From Sequoia sempervirens (taxonomy: Eukaryota; Streptophyta; Pinopsida; Cupressales; Cupressaceae): a DNA stretch of 64,000 nucleotides. The notes under the pieces are model-generated. The model saw nothing but the letters and a program-made list of their open reading frames with translations, ran no database searches and had not been told where the DNA came from. Where the stretch lies: NCBI GenBank assembly GCA_007258455.2, contig VDFB02254991.1, positions 396,288-460,287 of the forward strand. Direction: 5' to 3'. The translations under genes and the position numbers were made by a program. Below are positions 1 to 11,848 of the stretch, piece by piece; the stretch's first letter is position 1; each line of letters opens with the position of its first letter.

Positions 1-35
1 TTTCTTATATTAGTTTACTTTTACTAATTTTCATC

Positions 36-1034
36 ATGGATTTTTCCTTTAACAAGTTTTGGAATTCATTGAAATCCTTAGTAGACATGTCCAATTGTGC
101 CTAAGTTGGTTGTGATCCTAATGACCTTGAGCTTCCTCATCCTCCTTCAACTCCAAATGAATGTCCTCCTCATGTTGTTGGCATAATTGGAGAAGATGAT
201 GATAGTATGACCAAGTTCTTAGATTCATGCCTTGATAACCTTGAATCCAATGCAACCTTTTACCCATTCATGAAATCACAAGATCTCCCTTCTATCTCAC
301 CTCCTAACATGTTTGGATACTTACATCTTGAAATCAATGAAGGACCTAAGTTCCCCTCAATAGGTGGACCTAGTTCCTCTAAACAACCACATCCTCGACC
401 ATTTTATGATAGCAAAGTTACAAACAAATCAATCAACCTTGCAAAAACATATGGAAAAGGCTTTACAATCCTAAGAAAACAAGTTTGTGACACAATAAAT
501 GAGCATGACATTCACCAACTTCTATATGAAAAACCAATAGAAGAAAACACAATAGGATTAGGATATCAAGATCCTCCTCATGACAACAAGCCTCCTTTTG
601 AATACTAGAGACTTCAAGATGATGGTACAGTGATCTTTGATTCTCCTCCTCACTTGAATGTCCTCCTCCCACATGATCAACCATTACCTGATTCCAATGA
701 CAAGGATGTTAGGATCCCCATGGGTCATCCTCCTCCTTCAATCCATGAAAAGGGTGAATCTAGCAAACGCAAGAGGCCTTACAAATTGAAGAAACTAAAT
801 TTTCCTCTCCATCCACCCCCTGAATGTGACAAGAGACTTCAAATTATTTTAAACAGAGGCCTTATACTCTTACTACCTTCAAACAGGTTGGCCATCTGTC
901 CTAAAGATTCTAACATACCATATTGTAAATATCATTGTATTCTTGGAAACCAAATTGATGAATGTCGGACATTGAAGGACATATTGAACAAGTATCACTT
1001 CACTAATACCAACTATTATCCTATCATACCATAA
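36..1034 (+). pseudogene. Degenerate gypsy-type gag/pol remnant
   Basis: One reading frame runs from an ATG at 36 to 1034, broken by TAA at 102-104 and TAG at 606-608. The product is proline-, asparagine- and histidine-rich. Near its C-terminus (about 915-985) it has a CKYH...CRTLKD arrangement resembling the C-x2-H...C-x2-LK signature seen between gag and protease in many plant Ty3/gypsy polyproteins. I saw no protease, RT or integrase after it, so it is a fragment. The frame may start upstream of the window. The family assignment rests mainly on that short motif and is tentative. Confidence 0.45.
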
Positions 1035-2620
1035 TTTGAAATTCCTTCATCATGCCATAGTTGTAGAATTTTCCATTATCACTATTACATGATCCTTCCC
1101 ATCACCTACCTTGGCTCATTCTTGTCATACACTCAGTGGGGGCAAGAAGTTGTTAGCCTTGTCTTAGTAATGCAACTATCCTTGTCTCTTAACTACGTTA
1201 TTCCTCTTCCACTTATATTAATTAAGATTGTGAAGCCAATAACTCAGTTAATGACTGACTTACATTTTCATTTTTCTTTTTCTTTGGTGTGATTGTATGT
1301 GTGTATCGTGTTCCCCCATAATGTGCATTTGATGTTCTCTTCTCTGTGTGCATTTCCTTTATTTGTACCTCCATTCTTCTATATTTCATACATTTTACCT
1401 TTTCCTTTTCACTTTTGTTTTGTGTTCTACTTTTTGGGATGAAGCAAAGCATTGAGATGCCCTATGTCTCTTCCATGTTGATCTAGATGGTCCCTTTTCC
1501 TTTTTACTTTATCATTTTCTTGTTTTTTTCCTTTTGGGGATGACGCAAGGCATTGAGACCAAAATGTCTCCTTCATGTTGACCCAAAAGCTTTTCCTTTG
1601 CTTTTTCCTTTTTGTTTCCTTTTCATTTGTGTTTCTCCTCTTAGGGACGATGCAAAGCATTGAGACGCCCTATGTATCCTCCATGTTGACCCAAAACATA
1701 CTTTCTTTTTTTTTCGCTCTCTTTGTGTCATTCTTCCAGTTCTATGTGTTTTGGGGAATGATGATAGTTCCAAATTTTTTAATAAAAATATTGTAGCAAC
1801 GAACATACTGACCCCAAATCCATAGATCCCTTATGTGTTTGGTGTGTTCCTTTCTAGGGGGAAACTCCCTTCTTTCTTTTGTTTTCTTTTTCATTTGCAT
1901 GAAGCAGCCTTACTTGGAAACATATGACTTGGCATAGGGGCTTCCCAAGCTTGGCTCCCATGTCTTGTTTTTCTTTTTGCATTTCTTCCTTTGCTAATTA
2001 AAGTAATTGCTCATAGAATGGTGTGTAGCAATTCCTTTAAAGTGGGGGGCATACATTGGCATTATTCATTTGCATTTTTGGTTCTTAGTGTAGCCTTATC
2101 ACTACATACGATGTGTTTGTCACTTTATGGATGACATTGGGTGTGATTTCCTTCATAAGTATGATCTATCTTAGCATATTGCATTCCTCTTGGTGGCTTG
2201 ATGCCACACACTACATCCCCTAAGTTGAAAATATTATATCTTTGATTGGTCCTCTCTTGGAGACATTAGACACAATGTTCCCTAAGTAATAGACCTTGCG
2301 TGAACTTAGCAAGACTCCTTTGAACATCTTTTACATTTTACATCTTTTCCACCTTGCATAACACAGCTTGCATTCCTATGGAACCATCCTATTTGTTCAT
2401 GAGTTCTAAGCATACAAATATTTTCTTGTCTCATGAAGCACGAAATGACATTGACCTTTGTGGCACCTTATTAAAGTTATTAGGAGGTATAACTTTGATA
2501 TGGTTGAGAAGGAAGCCCATTTCACGACACGACTTTCCCCATAGCCACCTATGTGTTTGTGAGTGCATACTAACTAGTGTATATTTCTCAAATTTTGGGC
2601 CTTCTCACCCGACAGACCAC
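1035..2620. other. Gene-free T-rich spacer
   Basis: No coding sequence is supportable here. The plus strand is T/C-rich and full of TTTTCCTTTT-type tracts. It probably belongs to the 3' untranslated part of the same old retroelement as the gag remnant upstream, because an LTR-like block begins at 2949. That link is an inference from order only. Confidence 0.4.
1434..1705 (+). repeat. Three diverged tandem repeats of about 105 bp
   Basis: Three units share the core GATG(A/C)(A/C)GCAA(A/G)GCATTGAGA followed about 15 bases later by a CTCC/TTCC-ATGTTGA block. The cores lie near 1439, 1540 and 1648. Between them are T/C-rich spacers. The units are too diverged to be recent. Confidence 0.7.
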
Positions 2621-2948
2621 CATGAGTTCTGTCACCCCAGAGTGAGTATGCATTTTCTTTTTTAGACAAACAACCTAGATCTGATTCACAACTAGGTGAA
2701 TAAATGATCGAAGCTTGATCTGACTTTTCCTTTTTCTCCTTTTCTCTCTCTTTCTCTTTCACAACTGTGTTCCTTTTTTCTTATGTTTATCTTTCCATGG
2801 GATCTTCATCCTATGGGCTTGATCATCCCTCTTGATCATTGTCATTCCATCTTGCTAGCATAAGTGCATTTGGATCATTCTCGATATGCATGGCTACTTT
2901 AGTGTGAGTTTGAAGCAAGTTCATCCTCTCACTAAAGTGGGGCCTAAA

Positions 2949-4490
2949 TGTACCATAGAAAAATGGATCATTGGCATTTTCATGGTATTTTAGGTCTTTC
3001 TCTCATGATGCTTGATCTATTTTTCTTTGATTTAATATTGCAATGTAAATTCTACATTCACAGTAGGTCCTTAAAATTCAAATAATGGTGTCTTGTGAAG
3101 GCGTTGTGAAGTGTTGTAACACATTTCTACACTTTCTAGACTCTTCTTATCATAATTCATCTAAAAATAACATTTTTATCCCTTATCAAGTCCTATTTTA
3201 AAGTGTTGTAAAGTCTTGTAACAAGCTTTCACACTTTTGTAGGCTTGTTATCACTATTTACACCTTTCTTATGCTTTATTTGACCCCTTTATGCACTCAT
3301 AAGACTCATTTAAGTTTATTTTTTAATGTAAACCAGAAAAAAAACATTAAATACAACTTAATTCCGAACACCCACTTACAAGCCTAGAGTGGGACCCATT
3401 CGCCATGGGTGGTGAATGAGTCCCTCTTGGATCCAAATTCAAAATAATTCAAATTTCCTTTTGGGTTTTTATTCAAAGAAACCTTATGTCGGCCTGTGAT
3501 GTATTATTGGGAAATTAGGGCATAAGTGTGTATAAAGAAGTGTTTTTCCATCCATTTTAACCCCCCCATTCACCTAATTCATTCACTAGTTCATTCAAGC
3601 TTTAAATTGCATTCAATCCATCACAACATCATTCAATCAAGCATCTTGGAGCAGCCATTGACATATCTTCAGACTTCTTCAACAAGGTTTTGGTGAGTTT
3701 AGGACATTTGCATGTTTTTTATTCATCATTCGTTACTTATTTCATTTCTTTATTAAGGGTTTGATTACCAAAGTGGGATTTGACCAGGGAAAATCCCTAT
3801 ACTCTAACCCTTAACCATTTTTCCCCTTTTGCATGAGTGTTTGTAGACTTTTGTATTCAAATTTTCCAAGCAAATAGGTGTTGAAAGGTGGTCAACAAGT
3901 CATCAAAGTGTTTCAAGTCAAATAAACCCTAATTCAAGCTTGGAGACAACCTATAGTCTATTTTCTACAGATTTGACTTTGTCAAATCGACAAGAAGACA
4001 AGTGCAAATTTGGATCCACAAAATTGACTCTTGAATTTGCATATTTTCAGAGGACTGATTCACCATTAGTGGCAAATGAGTCCCACTTGTAGGCTAGAAA
4101 AGTTGATTTTATCAAAATCTAGTTCCTGATAGTTGGAAAGCAATTTCAGGTGCTTTTACCAGTAGGAGGATTGATTCGCCATCAGTGGAAAATTAGTCCC
4201 ACTAGTGATCAACAGTGATTTATGCTAGTTTTCAGAACCTTCTAGGATCAACATTCAACTTCCAAGTGCTCTCTGTTAAACTTCATTCAATTTTGTCTAC
4301 ATTAGTTTATGTTTCTAGTTCATTTTCTGCATATCACATTATATTTTCAAACATTGCATATTTCATTAGTTTTGCATTAATAATCATTCAATTTCATCAC
4401 TTAGCTGCATTTAGTCATAATTCCATTATACATTCCTTTATTTGAGTGAAACACATCAATTTTAGTGTTCTATCTCTCTCCTTTTAGGTG
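2949..4490 (+). mobile_element. Diverged LTR-like block L1
   Basis: It begins TGTACC directly after a purine-rich AAAGTGGGGCC tract, as an LTR does after a polypurine tract. It shares blocks in the same order with a second block starting at 8806: the AAAGTGGGG boundary, an ATGTCGGC(C/T)T(G/A)TGAT box followed by a TATA box, and a GGTTTGGTGAGT...CATTCATCATTC block. The 3' end is not sharp; gag-like sequence starts near 4590, so 4490 is a guess. No target duplication was identified. Confidence 0.5.
3531..3537 (+). promoter_or_regulatory. Putative LTR TATA box (L1)
   Basis: TATAAAG lies about 580 bp into the LTR-like block and about 30 bp after the conserved ATGTCGGCCTGTGAT box at 3487. The equivalent position in the second block has TATAAATA, which supports a shared LTR promoter. 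Confidence 0.45.
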
Positions 4491-4589
4491 AAAGATCCTA
4501 AGAGTTCAAGAGAAGTATATAGAACCACAAAATTGATGGTTGAAGAAGATTCTTGCTTATGATGCATAGTTTACACCCCCTAGAGGTTG

Positions 4590-5220
4590 ACAGATCTAGT
4601 AGGTGCTCCTCTGTGAGGGAGACCTAGAGGGAGGACAGAAGGCAGGGGTAGAGGATAGGGACAAGGTGGCCAAGATGGCCAAGATGGATAGATTATGGGG
4701 GCTCCACCAATTGGTCAGTAGCCTCCACAACAACCTATGATTCAGTAGTAGTAGGTAGGCCAACAATAGGTAGTGCAGCCACCACCATTGGATGCCAAAG
4801 ATATATAGATCCAATAGCTGCAATAGCAGTGCAGGTTCTCACAGGTGAGCAGGATCAAGCCTGCCAACATATTTTGGTGATTACTATTGAGCAGGACCAA
4901 TCCAAACAACAGGTGGTGGCCATCACGTCAGAGAGAGACCATTCCAAGTAGTAGATTGTGGCTATGACTACCAAGAGGGATCAAGAGATCAGGTGACAAC
5001 AATAGATAGAGGTGATGATAGCAGCTACCCAGGGCAAGACTATATCCGTGAGACTATACAGAGAGGTTGTGATTGAGGTACAATATTTTATAGGATGCAT
5101 TACCACTATGATGTTCCAATGCCACTCAAAAATTCTGAATATTCATAGAGGATCAATGCATGGCCCAGGGCTGAGGATCAACTAGAGAGGCGAGCTAGAG
5201 AGGGGAGTATCCATCATGGC
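4590..5220 (+). pseudogene. Degenerate Gln/Gly/Arg-rich gag-like tract
   Basis: Read in the GRPRGRTEGRGRG frame from about 4617, this is a Gly/Arg-rich then Gln/Pro-rich stretch typical of the basic tail of a retrotransposon capsid protein. It is riddled with TAG codons where CAG would fit, for example three in a row near 4746-4754. It follows the L1 block as gag follows a 5' LTR. No other domain is recognisable. Confidence 0.4.
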
Positions 5221-5860
5221 TAGTTCGAGTGTACATACACTTTTTTTTTTTTTTTCCCCATTCTTTGACATAAATATATACGTTCATGGGATCCTTTTTG
5301 ATAGCCTCATGGATATTTTATTTATGATCGATATACATACAATGATCTAGATGTTGTACCATGACATTTATTTTTGGTATATATATGATACAGATACATA
5401 TTCAATATGATGTGTTCATCTTATTTCATGCTTAATATTGTATGGATGCATATGATGTGAGATGCTTCTATTTTATCATGTATGGATGCACTTTATTTTA
5501 TGCTTATGTGATAGGAAATGATACATGAGATGTAATGATATGGATGGATGCAATATTATATTCTTTTTCAATATCTCTTTCATGATATGTTATGCTATGA
5601 TTATGTATGCAAATGTTATGGATGCATTTCTTTTTATGTATTTTCTATGCAATTTATGAGATGATCATGTATGCATATGGATGTATGGATGGATAATGTA
5701 GATGTTTATGCTTATGATAAATGCAATGATTTAAGATGCTTAAAATAAAAAATCTATATTATTTGTCACAACTTAAATGATAATGATGATGCAAGATCGA
5801 TGTTTTTATGATATGCTATGATTATGTGATGCATGTATGTTGATTTTTTTGTTGACTATC
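5221..5860. repeat. Low-complexity TATGGATGCA-type repeats
   Basis: A T-run (about 5240-5256) is followed by roughly 600 bp rich in degenerate TATGGATGCA, ATGATATG and GATGCTT motifs at irregular spacing. It looks like decayed simple-sequence DNA. No gene is visible. Confidence 0.6.
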
Positions 5861-6660
5861 ATGATACTAGGTTAGCGTGAAGACAATATACAAGAAACAA
5901 GGTGATCGACCATTAATTTTGATGATTGCCTCAAAAATCCAACAAGTCTATGATCCATTGAGACTTTATTAGAGATGGTAATAAGAAATGCATGATGAGG
6001 ATGAATGCATGATTATGATTCATTGAAATTTGGGGATTGGTATTTTCCATCATTCCTTATTGTTTGATATAACACATAGAAATGATGCATCAAGGTATTG
6101 ATAACCAGGATGGCGTTGTATCTAGTGTAATGGAATTTGACTCTACAAATAGATAGGATAGTTCTTTTATCACATCTTGACATATGGAAACCTCATCAGA
6201 ATGTGAGTTAGAAGCTTAGAATATATTGTACCAAAGCATATGAAATAGTCAACAACATACTCTGATTAACCTTCCTACACACAACTAAGCAAGTATGCAC
6301 CAAGATTATTTTACAAGATTATCCACAAGTATAGCAAACGAAAGATAATGATAGATGCCCCATTCCTTTCTCTCTAAATATTTTTGATAGACATCATGGA
6401 GAGGTCCTCATAATGGGTCATTAAGATAAATCATAAGAAAAGATCAAAGACAGATTGTCAGTGTTATCTATATCTCTTGCTAGTTTAAGTTAGCTAAGGA
6501 TATTTTTTGATACTAATCTCCATCACAAGAAGGATACATCATAGGACATGTTGACCAAGAAGTTGTTTGATGTTAGGATGATGATGAGCTTTATGATAAG
6601 CCATTGATATAAAATTTACTGACGCATTTACCTATCATCTAGACTTTAGATTTTGACAAT
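5861..6660. other. Gene-free stretch
   Basis: No open frame longer than 60 codons and no repeat or RNA signal was recognised. By position it would be internal sequence between the L1 and L2 blocks. Confidence 0.4.
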
Positions 6661-6749
6661 TAGGTTCTCACTTTACGACTTGCGATACTTTCTTTCTATT
6701 CATTTTGCCAAAGGTTGAAGGTGACGATTGATTTATTATGGGTGAAGGT

Positions 6750-7460
6750 TTATTGTAGGTGAAATTGAGATGGGATGGGTGGTTTTGGATTTTTTGGAAT
6801 ATTTCAATGTTTTTAGTTTTAGAATGTTTTGAGGTTGCTTTTGGTCTTTTCAAAATTTTATGTGAATGTTTATGGTTTTTCAGTTATTTGAGGTTGTTTA
6901 GGGTTTTCTCTAAGATATTTGAGGTTTTTTGGGTCTTTTGAATGTTTTCTGAATGTTTATTTGTTTTCAATTTTTGAATATTTTTTTGTTTTTTGTTATC
7001 TGAATGTTTTGGTGTTTTCAAAGTTATCTGGATGTTTATGAGTTTTCAGAATATTTGGATGTTTTGGATTTTCAAAGATTTTACAAACTTTTAGGGATTT
7101 TAGAGAGTTTTCACCAAGAACCTAACATAAGGACCTATCCTAGGGCCCTTGGGGGCTAATCAAAGATAAGTCTTGCCTATGTTATACATGCAGAGACCAC
7201 GTAGTTTGACTTACTTGACTTATTAAAGATGAAGATATGAATAGTTGATGGAATGTCATTTTATTATGACAGACTCCTAAAGGAATGAACTAGGGTGTCT
7301 TGCGGGCACATCAATGATGGCCTTGCCTACGTTCAAGCTTAGAGACAATGTAGTTTGACAGGGTACTATTTTTGGATTTTTGATGTGTTTTGGATGTTTT
7401 GGATTTTCAAAGATCTTACAAATGTTTTGGATTTTCATTGTATAGGATTTTGCAAATGTT
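6750..7460 (+). repeat. Degenerate TTTTGGATGTTTT repeats
   Basis: Many short units of the type TTTGAATGTTT or TTTGGATGTTTT recur. A larger duplication is visible: the block near 7035-7095 recurs at 7385-7440. The text around 7160-7210 (GCCTATGTTATAC...GTAGTTTGAC) recurs in altered form at 7325-7362. The open frame at 6759-6941 is a by-product of this low-complexity DNA and is not called as a gene. Confidence 0.55.
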
Positions 7461-7483
7461 TTTGGACTTTTTGATGAGCATTT

Positions 7484-7583
7484 NNNNNNNNNNNNNNNNN
7501 NNNNNNNNNNNNNNNNNNNNNNNNNNNNNNNNNNNNNNNNNNNNNNNNNNNNNNNNNNNNNNNNNNNNNNNNNNNNNNNNNNN
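7484..7583. other. Assembly gap of 100 N
   Basis: Exactly 100 N characters, the usual placeholder for a scaffold gap of unknown size. Distances across it, including that between the L1 and L2 blocks, cannot be trusted. Confidence 0.99.
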
Positions 7584-8805
7584 ACCTAGGGTTTGATTAT
7601 CCTTTGAAGGGAGGGTAACTTGTATTTATCCTTTATGAGTAGATATACCATTAAGATATGGGAACATGGAATAGGTTATCTCTAGGGTTAAATACTACCC
7701 ATTGAAGGATAAACCTATGCATAAAATATAGTGGCCTTAAGTCAAATTGAGCTTGAGTAGTGTATGTGAGTAGGATGACTACCACCCGAAGTATTGGGTG
7801 AGAACATTTTGGCCAAAGTAGTGTGATTTCCTTTGGATCCACTGTCAAATCATCATGATCCATTTATTTGCATGCTAGTCCTCGATTGTGGGTTTAAAAG
7901 TTCTAGTCATGTAGGACACAACACTAAGCTTAGATTGGTTGTCATTACGAGGTTACTCTACCAATATCTTCGTTGAAGGGTGGGGAAATATATCAAATGA
8001 TAGATGTGTGGGGGATCACATATGAGTCTATGGTTGGTGGAAAAGAACTTGAGTTATACTTCTCATCCTTAGCAAGAAACAAGAAGACCAAGATTTGAAA
8101 GGAGGTTCTTGGACTATCTATATCTATTGCTTGAAGCTCATTTGAGCTGTGTATGTACTTTATACACATTCTTTAGAATATTGTAAACATGAAATTATTT
8201 TATTAGAATGGAATCTTTCTTGATTATTGTTAAGACATCTATGTTCATTTGTTCTCTATAAAATACATAACTTTTTTATAGCAATGGTTTAGTTATATAG
8301 TTTATCTACTTGCAAAGTGAAATTTTCTATAGCAACGATTAAGTTACGATGAGAAACCAACACAGAGGCATGAATTTCTCATTGTAAGATAAGAAGCCTA
8401 CATAGAGGCATGACTTCCTCTCTAAGCTATCCATTGGGAAAACTCACCAAGTGGACATCTTGAGGTTCCACTACCCCAGAGTGACTGCATGTTTAGGACA
8501 AATAGCTTAGACAATAGTTGGGGCTTGATCCACCCCCCTTTTAATTTTTGTTTTTGTTTTTGTTTCATTTATTCATTGGCATTGTATGTTTGTGTATCTT
8601 GTCTTGCTACTACATATCATACATCTTGTGTGTGTCCCTCTATGCTTATGATGGATTGACATGGGATCTTGGATCCTAGGGGCTTAATCACCCTCCTTGA
8701 TCTTTGTCATCCTATACCATCCACATTGGTACACTTCGACCCCTCTTGATTACTTTAGTGTGAGTTTGATGCAAGTTCCTCCTCTCAAGTTAAAGTGGGG
8801 CTAAA
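7584..8805 (+). other. Gene-free internal remnant ending in a PPT-like tract
   Basis: No gene is visible. The segment about 8465-8805 is a diverged copy of about 2620-2948: both carry a CCCCAGAGTGA(C/G)T block, a GATCATCC/AATCACC...CTTGATC block and GTGTGAGTTTGA(A/T)GCAAGTTC. Both end in AAAGTGGGGC at an LTR-like start. These are therefore two copies of the 3' internal end of one retroelement family. Confidence 0.5.
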
Positions 8806-9420
8806 TGTGGTGTAGGAAAAGGTATCACTTTTTCACACTTAATTTGGAAGTAATTAATAATAAAATGAGTTTAATTATGCCTTAATTTAGTGTTGTAATA
8901 TGTTTTGCATTTTCACATTAAGTTTAGGGACCTTCTAAATAAAATGGACTTAATTATGCCTTATTTTTTATGTTGTAAGGTGTACCTTTACACTTTCACA
9001 TTAATCTAGGGATTTCTTAATTAATTTAGGTTAATTTTCCTTAATTGGCCCCTTTAATTCAAATACAAGCCTAATTAAATACAATTTTTGAGGGATAAAA
9101 CTTGACATTCATAAGTGCTAGTACACAAAACTTAACTTTGGAAGATGTGTATCCTAGGTAAGTGACCTAGGACCCATTCGCCGTAGGGTGAATGGGTCCT
9201 CACTTAGATCTAGGACCCTAATTTAACATAATGTTTAACATTGGCTGGTGTGTGTCCTAGGTAAGTTTCCTAGGACCCCTTTTCCCTATGGCGAATGGGT
9301 CCTTACTTAGACCTAGGACCCCCCTTTGAAATATGTTTTGATAGTATTTTAATGATTTAAAATCTATAATTCAATGTCGGCTTATGATATTTGAATTTCA
9401 AGAATTAATATTAAGATACA

Positions 9421-9428
9421 TATAAATA
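9421..9428 (+). promoter_or_regulatory. Putative LTR TATA box (L2)
   Basis: TATAAATA lies about 615 bp into the L2 block and about 45 bp after the conserved ATGTCGGCTTATGAT box, matching the arrangement in L1. Confidence 0.45.
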
Positions 9429-9618
9429 CAAGGTTATTTCACTTAGTTTCACCTAGATTTTCAAGTGTCCAAATTCTAAGGAAAAGTTTATGATCAAGAT
9501 TATTGTCAAGAGCATTCAAGGGTAGATTTCTTCATTATTTTTTGCAACACTCAAGATCCAATAATTGTGTCAAATTTATGTGGAGTCATGCATGGTTTTA
9601 GAGCTAAATTGTTGATTT

Positions 9619-10016
9619 CGTTGCAAGGTGTGACCCTTGGTCTCCTCTTCCTATGGTAGGCGTAGTCTAGTGCAGCGCTTGGGATTCATGACATGGTTTA
9701 ACCACTTCTTGTGAATCTTGATCTTGTATAAATCTAGCAGTTGTATCGGGCATTAACAGGTCAATCTATTGGTGCAATGACAACCGTCTTTGCAAAAATT
9801 GGTATCAAAGCTGAGGTCATAAGTTCAAACCCCGCGCTTGCACTGGGGGGAGGATTGTTGCAAGGTGTGACCCTTGGTATCCTCTTCCTGTGGTAGGCAT
9901 AGTCTAGCGTGACGCTTGGGCTACGTGACATGGTTTAACCACCTTTTGTGGATCTTGATCTTGTATAAATCTAGTGGTTGTATCATGCATTAATAGGTCA
10001 ATCTTTTGGTGCAACA
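9619..10016 (+). mobile_element. TRIM-type miniature LTR element, 398 bp
   Basis: Two direct repeats of 161 bp each (9619-9779 and 9856-10016) flank only 76 bp. The right repeat begins TGTTGC and ends GCAACA, a perfect terminal inverted hexamer. The left copy has point changes at both tips. The short interior has a TGGTATCAAAGC primer-binding site matching initiator tRNA-Met at 9800-9811, about 20 nt from the repeat, and a GGGGGGAGGAT polypurine tract just before the right repeat. Flanks GATTT (9614-9618) and GATGT (10017-10021) look like a 5-bp target duplication with one change. No protein is encoded, so movement would have needed enzymes from elsewhere. Confidence 0.85.
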
Positions 10017-11300
10017 GATGTAGGTTTCATGATTCAATCAAGCATTCAAAGTATCATTTCAAGCAAAGATTCAAAGTAAATATCCACATCTATTGAATCC
10101 ATTTCATGCAAGTTGCAGACCTCCATTATCAAGGTTTCTAGTAAGGTTTGGTGAGTTGTTACATTGACTTGTTCATTCATCATTCCTTCATAATTTTCTA
10201 TTTCATTTCAAGGTTTAATTATGAAAACGGGGTATGACCAAGGAAAACCCCCATTCCCTAACAAAAAAACATTTTTCTCTCTTTGATGTGTGATTACAAA
10301 TTTTAGGTTGAATATCCTTTGAAGAGAAAAAATAAAGAAAGTTACAAAGTTGTCAAAGTTGCAAGAAAAGTTGTCAAATCATAGAGACTCCTCTACAAAA
10401 TTTATTTTTGACTATTCGATAGTGAACACCTAACATTTGGGAGTGTAGACACAACAAAAGAGAACCCAAAAACCATTTTTAAAAATCCCTACAAAAGACC
10501 CATTCCCCATAGGGCAAATGAGTCCAAGGACAACTTCTGAAAATAGTGTTTTCTAAGAGGTAGACAAGATTTTCCCTTCTGAGAACTACCAAAAGCTTTA
10601 TTGAATCTGATAGTATTATGTTTCATTTGCAAAACTCACTTTTTACATTTCTTAAATGAGATCATTTGGTATTTTTAATCCTTCTCCCAAAACCCATGTT
10701 TAGTCATATTATGTCAAAAATTATCTTAAGACACTTTACGCCAAAACATAACACCTTGCGCCATTTTTTGAGATCAGTTTTAAGTGTCCTCCACTCATCT
10801 GATTTGTGTGAAATAAATTATGTCTATTAGCTCTATGGTTAATCTACTCATATCTAGTCTTACATTTCAATTTTGAGTTGATTTACTATTTTTAGTGTGT
10901 CTCCCAAAAGTGTTGTTTGGCCTACACCCCCATCTACAAAAAAAAGAAGAAAAATTGCAAGATTCCTCAAAGAGTTCACTCCCCTAAGGGTTGAAAGTGG
11001 ATTTTGACTTGGGGGATCTCATTTCCTAAATGAAATAGAAGAATTGGTAGGTTCATTCACCCCATTTTACCCTTGCTATTTATAGTAAGTTTGGTGAAAC
11101 ATTCCAAATTTAGTGTAAAACCTTGTGTAGTGAACCTTACCACATTTTTCTATGTTTCAGTAAGGTTTTCATTACTTATATAGATAACATTTTCCTAATA
11201 TCCTTCACCAAAGTTACACTATATGTAATCTTTTATTTTTCTTATTATTAAATAGGAATATCATAACAAGTTATGTTTTTCTCATTTTAATTTTTTTATA

Positions 11301-11659
11301 GCAATGGTGTTGAGATTACAGTAATATTGAATATTGTCTCTATCAATCATAGTTATTGTGGTCTCTAAAAGAGATAAGAGTGATATTGAGAAACAAGGTG
11401 AAATTAATCCAATAAAAAATATCTAATGTGTATGCAACTGAATCTAATATATTAATAATGGATTACCTAATAAACATTGAATGTGGAAAAGCATTAATCA
11501 ATAATAAGAGTAAAATAAAAAGGCATAGTAATTATAGATTTATGTGGAGAATTCCTTCCAAGAAAGAACTCCCCTAGAGAAAGAGGATTTAAACTATTTT
11601 TTTATTTTTTTCATAATCTGATCACATTATGAAAAGATTAAACAATCATTTGATAAGAC
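11301..11659. other. Gene-free stretch left of element A
   Basis: AT-rich sequence with no supported gene or repeat. It lies just outside the detectable left LTR of copia element A and shows no similarity I can see to the long 5' part of A's right LTR. Confidence 0.4.
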
Positions 11660-11848
11660 TCAAGCAGCCTTGGTCATGGTTGTTTTTCCCATCTTGCATT
11701 CTCCATGTATATCTTGTGTTGTGGGTATTTGTGTTGATTGTCTATTTGCATGTTTATGATTACATCTTTAGTTTACAATCTACATAATAAGAGTTGAGTA
11801 ATAAATTTGCACAAATTATTTGGAGTCAAGAAAGTAATCTGCATAAGG
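11660..11848 (+). mobile_element. Left LTR remnant of copia element A, first part
   Basis: This segment and 18178-18264 together match about 56737-57010 base for base over most of their length, for example GTGTTGATTGTCTATTTGCAT. They form the 3' end of A's left LTR, split by insertion of copia element B. Similarity to the right LTR stops near 11660, so the upstream part of the left LTR is missing or unrecognisable. Confidence 0.8.

Larger units (their letters stand above)
8806..11300 (+). mobile_element. Diverged LTR-like block L2, same family as L1
   Basis: It begins TGTGGTG after AAAGTGGGGCTAAA and matches L1 in ordered blocks: the ATGTCGGCTTATGAT box at 9374, a TATA box, the GGTTTGGTGAGT block near 10147, and GACCCATTCGCC-type imperfect palindromes near 9171, 9268 and 10498. 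The block is enlarged by the TRIM insertion at 9619-10016. The right end is not defined; 11300 is a guess. Confidence 0.45.

Noticed and set aside
6759..6941. Phe/Trp-rich 60-codon ORF as a membrane protein
   Set aside because: It lies in TTTGGATGTTTT low-complexity DNA and has no start context or homologue pattern.
9781..9855. tRNA-like stretch with AAGTTCAAACCCC as a tRNA gene or SINE head
   Set aside because: No cloverleaf or A-box at proper spacing was found, and the segment is the interior of the TRIM element.
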